From the NCBI GenBank assembly GCA_947455015.1, contig CANGMY010000040.1, forward strand, positions 1 to 9,725: a stretch of 9,725 bases of DNA, in the 5' to 3' direction. Each line of letters begins with the position of its first letter. The first letter of the stretch is position 1. Positions 5,571 to 9,725 of the stretch are shown here, one piece after another. The translations under genes and the position numbers were made by a program. The DNA comes from Microthrixaceae bacterium (lineage in GTDB: Bacteria > Actinomycetota > Acidimicrobiia > Acidimicrobiales > Acidimicrobilacustridaceae). The notes beneath the pieces are model-generated. The model searched no databases, was not told the DNA's origin, and worked only from the letters and a program-made list of their open reading frames with translations.

Positions 5571-7382
5571 CTAGGGCCGCAGAAAGGTCAAGTCGTCAAG
5601 CACGGCTGGGAGGTGAGCGATGACATCGCCCGCTACCAGTCCACGGCGCCAGCCTAGGGCTCCGGCTCGTCCGTGGATGAATGCGCCACCGGCCGCGGCA
5701 CGAAGGGGATCAACGCCACATGCCAGCAATGCGCCAATGATTCCGGCCAGGACATCGCCCGTTCCCGCCGTTGCCAACCGTTGATCGCCAGCAATGGAGA
5801 CGAGTACCTCGCCACCGGGAGCAGCAACGACTGTTGATCTGCCCTTAAGGAGCACGATTGCGCCGCTCTCGGCTGCAAGGGCGCGGGCATCAGCGATGCG
5901 ATCCTCACCGGGAGCACGACCAGCGAGTCGCGCGAATTCGCCATCATGCGGAGTAAGCACGGTGGTTTCAGAAACGAAACGCGATACCTCGGTGCCCAGC
6001 GCAGTGAGGCCGTCGGCATCGACAACAGTCGGCACTCCCCGCCCAGTCGCTGCAGCCACAACCTGTCGGATCTGTTCCCTCGTTATCTCAGCGATCCCAA
6101 GACCGTTCCCGATCACGAGCGCATTGAATCGAGCGAGATCGGCAATGACATCAGTCGCCCACGCTTCCGCTGAAAGATCCGTTCGCACCGCTTCAATCGG
6201 AAGGTCGGCCGCTGGACCGCCCGGAGTCGAAACCCTCACATAGCCCGCGCCGGTTCGAGCCGCAGCACCCGAACACAATGAGGCCGCGCCACCCATACCC
6301 GGGCTTCCGGCGACGACCCACACCGCGCTCTGCCATTTATGCGCGTGACTTGACGGTTCAGGAACCCAAGATGCAACTGCAGCGGCGCCCACGAGATGTG
6401 CGCTCGCGTTGCGTGTGTCGAGTCCGATATCGGCAACAGCGAGTTCGCCGCTGCACGCGAGGCCATCACCAAACACGTTGCCGGGTTTGAGGGCAGCAAA
6501 TGAGATCGTCACGTCGGCTTCAAGAACATCGCCAACGCATGAACCGTTACGACCGTCAATTCCCGACGGGATGTCAACAGCAAGAACGAGACAACCCGGG
6601 GGCGCGATCGGCGCATCCCACTCGCCACGGAATCCCGTGCCGTACGCCGCGTCGATCACGAGATCGCAATCGGGGAGAACTTCGGGTGCATCTGCGGCGC
6701 TGACGACCGTGACGTGTACGCCTTGCGCGCGTAGGCGCGTTGCGGCATCACGTCCGTCGTTACCGTTGTTCCCCTTGCCAGCAAGCACCACGACGCGTCT
6801 CCCGTAGGCACCGCCGAGCATTTCGAGAGCTTTGCGCGCAACTGCTCCACCCGCTCGATGAATGAGTTCTTCAACGGATTCGGATGCAGCGCGATCGATC
6901 GCATTCATTTCTTCGGGCGTCACGATGGGAACCAATCCCCCACCGTCGATTGCATCGTGTTGTGGCAATGCCTGCGCACCAACAGGACCGAACATCGGTG
7001 TCGCAGCATCTGCACCAAGCGCAACGACGACGGCCTGCGCAACGATTTCTGAATGGCTCAGTGTGAGCCTCCAGGTTCTGATTCCCTGTTGATCAGCAAG
7101 TGCAGCAGCGCGCCCCGTTAACGAAAGCGATGGCCGTCCATCTTCATCACGGAGTACTTCGATCTCGTGCCAGTCGGCAGCACCAATACCGACACCCATT
7201 GCTTTCAGCACTGCTTCCTTCGCAGCGAAGCGAACAGCAAAGCGTTCTGTGGGATCAGACCGACGAAGTGCGTAGTCCCGCTCGGCCGCTGTGAAAAGTT
7301 TTTCGATGAGCCCAGATCGGCGCTCGAGCACTCGACGGAATCGATCGAGATCAACCAGATCGTTTCCGATTCCCAGAATCAT
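5571..7382 (-). CDS. acpS-nnr: Fusion protein: holo-ACP synthase + NAD(P)HX epimerase + ADP/ATP-dependent NAD(P)HX dehydratase
   Basis: One 603-residue frame carries three enzymes. Residues 1-~122 are AcpS, which moves 4'-phosphopantetheine from CoA to acyl carrier protein. It shows GNDLVDLDRF with metal-ligand D8, RFAAKEAVLKAMGVG (51-65) with E56 and K60, and TLSHS (107-111). A ~30-residue linker follows. Residues ~153-330 are the epimerase (YjeF_N) domain, with TPEEMNAID (155-163), AGKGNNGNDG (201-210), DAAYGTGFRG (244-253, D244), VDIPSGIDG (269-277) and FAALKPGN (295-302). Residues ~340-603 are the ribokinase-like dehydratase, with VVAGSPGMGGAA (356-367), TPHDGEFARL (477-486) and GTGDVLAGIIGALLACG (540-556, catalytic D543). 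Epimerase plus dehydratase is the standard Nnr repair enzyme for damaged NADH/NADPH hydrates; the N-terminal AcpS is the addition. The ATG at 7382 overlaps the glmS-like stop as ATGA, and all motifs look intact. Confidence 0.94.
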   Translation of the reverse strand: MILGIGNDLVDLDRFRRVLERRSGLIEKLFTAAERDYALRRSDPTERFAVRFAAKEAVLKAMGVGIGAADWHEIEVLRDEDGRPSLSLTGRAAALADQQGIRTWRLTLSHSEIVAQAVVVALGADAATPMFGPVGAQALPQHDAIDGGGLVPIVTPEEMNAIDRAASESVEELIHRAGGAVARKALEMLGGAYGRRVVVLAGKGNNGNDGRDAATRLRAQGVHVTVVSAADAPEVLPDCDLVIDAAYGTGFRGEWDAPIAPPGCLVLAVDIPSGIDGRNGSCVGDVLEADVTISFAALKPGNVFGDGLACSGELAVADIGLDTRNASAHLVGAAAVASWVPEPSSHAHKWQSAVWVVAGSPGMGGAASLCSGAAARTGAGYVRVSTPGGPAADLPIEAVRTDLSAEAWATDVIADLARFNALVIGNGLGIAEITREQIRQVVAAATGRGVPTVVDADGLTALGTEVSRFVSETTVLTPHDGEFARLAGRAPGEDRIADARALAAESGAIVLLKGRSTVVAAPGGEVLVSIAGDQRLATAGTGDVLAGIIGALLACGVDPLRAAAGGAFIHGRAGALGWRRGLVAGDVIAHLPAVLDDLTFLRP

Positions 7383-9725
7383 GAGCGCCAGTGTTCGGCC
7401 AGCAAGTTCACCGGTTCGGTCATCAACTCAATGACAGGAACATCGATCAATAGATCATCGCGGAACACCGGTTCGGTTTCAGTCACTGCGTGCTTAATGG
7501 CGGCATATCGATTTCGATAACCCTGCAAGACCGATCGCAATGCAGGAAGCGCAAGGTCGTCACGCAAGCGAACGTGCAGCAATGACAGGCCGGTGGTTTC
7601 GCCGTCCTTGATCTCGGGCACGATGACCACCGTGCGACCGTCGTTGCGGCCCTTTGCGACCAACACGGTGTGTTCCACCGCTACGAGACGCTTGGTGCCA
7701 CGAAGTTGCGGGTCGTCCGTCGTTCGACTTTGCAGATCGCGAGCGAGGCCGCCTCGATCGACGATGACAACGCGGGCTTCGTCGCGACCAGCAGCATCGA
7801 CATGACCCTCGATCGCGTAACGCGTGTAGCCAAGAACTTCGTCGACAAGCGGTTCAAGTGCAGAGAGTGTGCGCAGCGTCGAATAGGTAAGACGATCACG
7901 CGAGACACCGGTGCTAAGTACTTCCTTCACCAGCGGAACCTGCATGAGCGTTTCGTCGCTGCGGGAAATTCCAACGGTGACGGTCTTGGCCTGATGCTTG
8001 ATGGCATCGACAGGACGGGTGAGCTCATCGATTGCTGAAGTAAGTGCCGCGACCAAATCTTCGAGAACAACGGCGGGTGTACCGACCTTGCCATACTCGA
8101 CTTGGTAGGACTCCAAAGGCACTGAGCCGAGAGCGAACCGCCAAACGGTGGCCAAACGCACTGCAGAGCTTGCTTCGAGGTGACCGTTGTACTCACCGTT
8201 ACGAAGGCCATCGAAATATCGAGACGCAAGAACCGTGAGCAGTGGGCGCAATCTTTCGAGCAATGATTCGCCATCTCCGGGCAGACCATCGGCTACCGCC
8301 GAATCGATCGCAGCGCGGGCCTCTCGAAGCGGTCGGGCCTGCGCATCGATTGCGAGCGCGGCCTCATAACCAAAGAGGTGGCCGACCATTGCGGAAAGGA
8401 TGAAGGCGAGTCGAGGATGAACTTCGGGAACGGCAATGACTTGGAGCGCCGCTGAAAAACGCTCTTCGCCTTGCGTCGCGATCACAACTGGCGCTGCCTT
8501 ATGGGCGCGGTAGATCGCGACTTCCTTGGCGACGTCGTCGGCGGTTGAGCCTTGGAGGCCAGCCGCACAGACAAGAATCATTGGCTCGGAGGACAGGTCG
8601 ATGTGTTTCTTGTCTTCTGTGCCATCGCAAGCAATCGCCTTGTAGCAAAGCTCAGAAAGCTTGATGCGAACTTCTTCCGCAGCAATGCGGTTCGCTCCAT
8701 TGCCGACAATCGCCCAATAACGACGAGAAGGCGCAACCCGTTGCGCAGCAGCCTCGATGTCGTCACGCAACGCGAATGTGCGTTCCAACGCATCGGGAAT
8801 CTGTCGAAGCCCATCAAGAATCGAACTGCGTTCCGGCGAAGTAACACCGATGGCATCAGCGAGCGCAGCGGCAAGCAGGAAACACGCTGCGATCTGCGCG
8901 TAGAACGCCTTTGTGGAAGCGACGCTCATCTCGACGTCACGCCCATCAGAGGTATAGAGGACGCCGTCGGCGCGATCAGTGAGGTCGCTATTGCGACGAT
9001 TCACAATTGCGACAACATGCGCACCGCGAGCACGCACTAAATCAACGGTTCGGTTGGTATCTGTTGTGGTGCCCGACTGACTCACAGCGACCACAAGAGT
9101 GTCCGCCATTGAATCGGCAAGATGAAAGCCACTGAGTTCAGTAGCGAGAATCGCTTCCACCGTTACCGGAGATGTGGGCGCAAACGCTGCGAGACCTTCG
9201 AGAAGCGCCCGAGCCGCTACGGCTGCCGTTCCCTGCCCGATGGCCAGAATTCGGGTGATCGAGCCGTCGGCCAATGCCACACGCAATTCGGGCGACAAGA
9301 CATCGTCTCCAAGGAGCACATCAGAATGACCATCGATTTCGACCAACTTGCCCCGCAATGTCTTGCGGAATGAAGCAGATGCTTCTCCGATTTCCTTGAG
9401 AAGGAAATGCGGTGAGTCGCCACGATCGATGTCGCGAGTGGTGATCTGCGCAGCGGCAAGATCTTCAACTGTGACGGCAATGGGTGTGCCGTCGTAAGCC
9501 CAACGTTCGATTCCTTCACGATCGCCCGCCTTTGCACCGACCAATCGAACGACCTGGCCACTACTCGCGGGGTTCGTGGGGTCGACGGGAATGTCACCAT
9601 CAAGTCGAAGGTACGAGGACGTCTCTTCAACGACGCCGTAAGGCTCGCTCGCAACGATGAAGGAATCTTCAGCGAGACCGATGTAAAGCGCTTGCCCGCT
9701 TCCGCGCAACGCAAGCAACAGTGAA
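7379..9725 (-). CDS. glmS: GlmS-like glutamine-fructose-6-phosphate aminotransferase with long C-terminal extension (5' end outside window)
   Basis: The frame is open to the window edge with no true start inside. Residues here are numbered from the TTG at 9718; 781 codons are in view. Residues 1-~45 (SGQALYIGLAEDSFIVASEPYGVVEET) are the end of the N-terminal glutaminase domain. PHFLLKEI (103-110) opens the sugar-isomerase half. SIS domain 1 (~150-290) carries SQSGTT (213-218) and SVASTKAF (265-272); SIS domain 2 (~330-460) carries EEVRIKLSE (348-356) and H372, matching the E. coli E481-E488 block and H504. GlmS makes glucosamine-6-phosphate for peptidoglycan, and this operon position fits. 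Two things are unusual. The E. coli CGTSY sugar-site loop reads IGQGT (160-164). The conserved C-terminal LAKSVTVE tail, with its active-site Lys, is replaced by a weak match near 456-470 and then ~310 residues of a region I do not recognise. The whole protein would be roughly 950 residues or more, against ~610. It may be a true GlmS of this lineage or a paralogue with a different substrate. Confidence 0.8.
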   Translation of the reverse strand, partial: SLLLALRGSGQALYIGLAEDSFIVASEPYGVVEETSSYLRLDGDIPVDPTNPASSGQVVRLVGAKAGDREGIERWAYDGTPIAVTVEDLAAAQITTRDIDRGDSPHFLLKEIGEASASFRKTLRGKLVEIDGHSDVLLGDDVLSPELRVALADGSITRILAIGQGTAAVAARALLEGLAAFAPTSPVTVEAILATELSGFHLADSMADTLVVAVSQSGTTTDTNRTVDLVRARGAHVVAIVNRRNSDLTDRADGVLYTSDGRDVEMSVASTKAFYAQIAACFLLAAALADAIGVTSPERSSILDGLRQIPDALERTFALRDDIEAAAQRVAPSRRYWAIVGNGANRIAAEEVRIKLSELCYKAIACDGTEDKKHIDLSSEPMILVCAAGLQGSTADDVAKEVAIYRAHKAAPVVIATQGEERFSAALQVIAVPEVHPRLAFILSAMVGHLFGYEAALAIDAQARPLREARAAIDSAVADGLPGDGESLLERLRPLLTVLASRYFDGLRNGEYNGHLEASSAVRLATVWRFALGSVPLESYQVEYGKVGTPAVVLEDLVAALTSAIDELTRPVDAIKHQAKTVTVGISRSDETLMQVPLVKEVLSTGVSRDRLTYSTLRTLSALEPLVDEVLGYTRYAIEGHVDAAGRDEARVVIVDRGGLARDLQSRTTDDPQLRGTKRLVAVEHTVLVAKGRNDGRTVVIVPEIKDGETTGLSLLHVRLRDDLALPALRSVLQGYRNRYAAIKHAVTETEPVFRDDLLIDVPVIELMTEPVNLLAEHWRS

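Noticed and set aside
9716..9718. TTG at 9718 as the start of the GlmS-like gene
   Set aside because: The sequence there is already the end of the glutaminase domain and the frame stays open to the window edge, so the gene simply runs out of the window.

Overview
The window is one block of ten genes, all on the minus strand, so reading in transcription order runs from base 9725 down to base 1. The base composition is moderately GC-rich, about 55-60% where counted by hand and up to about 70% locally. The gene order is glmS-like, acpS, nnrE/nnrD, alr, tsaE, tsaB, rimI, tsaD, groES, groEL, which is the order familiar from Actinomycetota; mycobacteria have nnrD, alr, tsaE, tsaB, rimI, tsaD, groES and groEL1 in the same relative order. 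I read this as chromosomal core DNA of an actinobacterium. The AcpS-Nnr fusion and the oversized GlmS-like protein suggest a lineage away from the mycobacteria, possibly Acidimicrobiia, but that placement is inference. No mobile element, tRNA, rRNA or CRISPR array was seen.

Layout from upstream to downstream. Bases 9725-7379 hold a GlmS-like protein whose N-terminus lies outside the window; it has an unusual C-terminal extension of about 310 residues. Bases 7382-5571 hold a three-domain fusion of holo-ACP synthase, NAD(P)HX epimerase and NAD(P)HX dehydratase. Bases 5548-5066 hold a small protein with two CBS domains. Bases 5061-3940 hold alanine racemase. Bases 3943-1163 hold tsaE, tsaB, rimI and tsaD, the core of the t6A tRNA-modification machinery plus the acetyltransferase usually found with it. 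Most junctions are 1-4 base overlaps or gaps of a few bases, so this is very likely one translationally coupled operon covering amino-sugar and peptidoglycan precursors (glmS, alr), cofactor activation and repair (acpS, nnr) and tRNA modification.

A 137-base gap (1026-1162) separates tsaD from the chaperonin genes groES (1025-735) and groEL (720-1, C-terminus outside the window). It holds a near-perfect CIRCE operator, a plausible promoter just upstream of it, and a second, degenerate CIRCE-like palindrome directly downstream. The chaperonins therefore appear to be a separate HrcA-controlled heat-shock unit. I saw no convincing terminator after tsaD, so read-through into groESL is possible.

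The points most worth a second look are the GlmS-like protein with its unknown C-terminal region and changed sugar-site residues, the AcpS-NnrE-NnrD fusion, the tandem CIRCE arrangement, and a sharp composition step inside tsaD.
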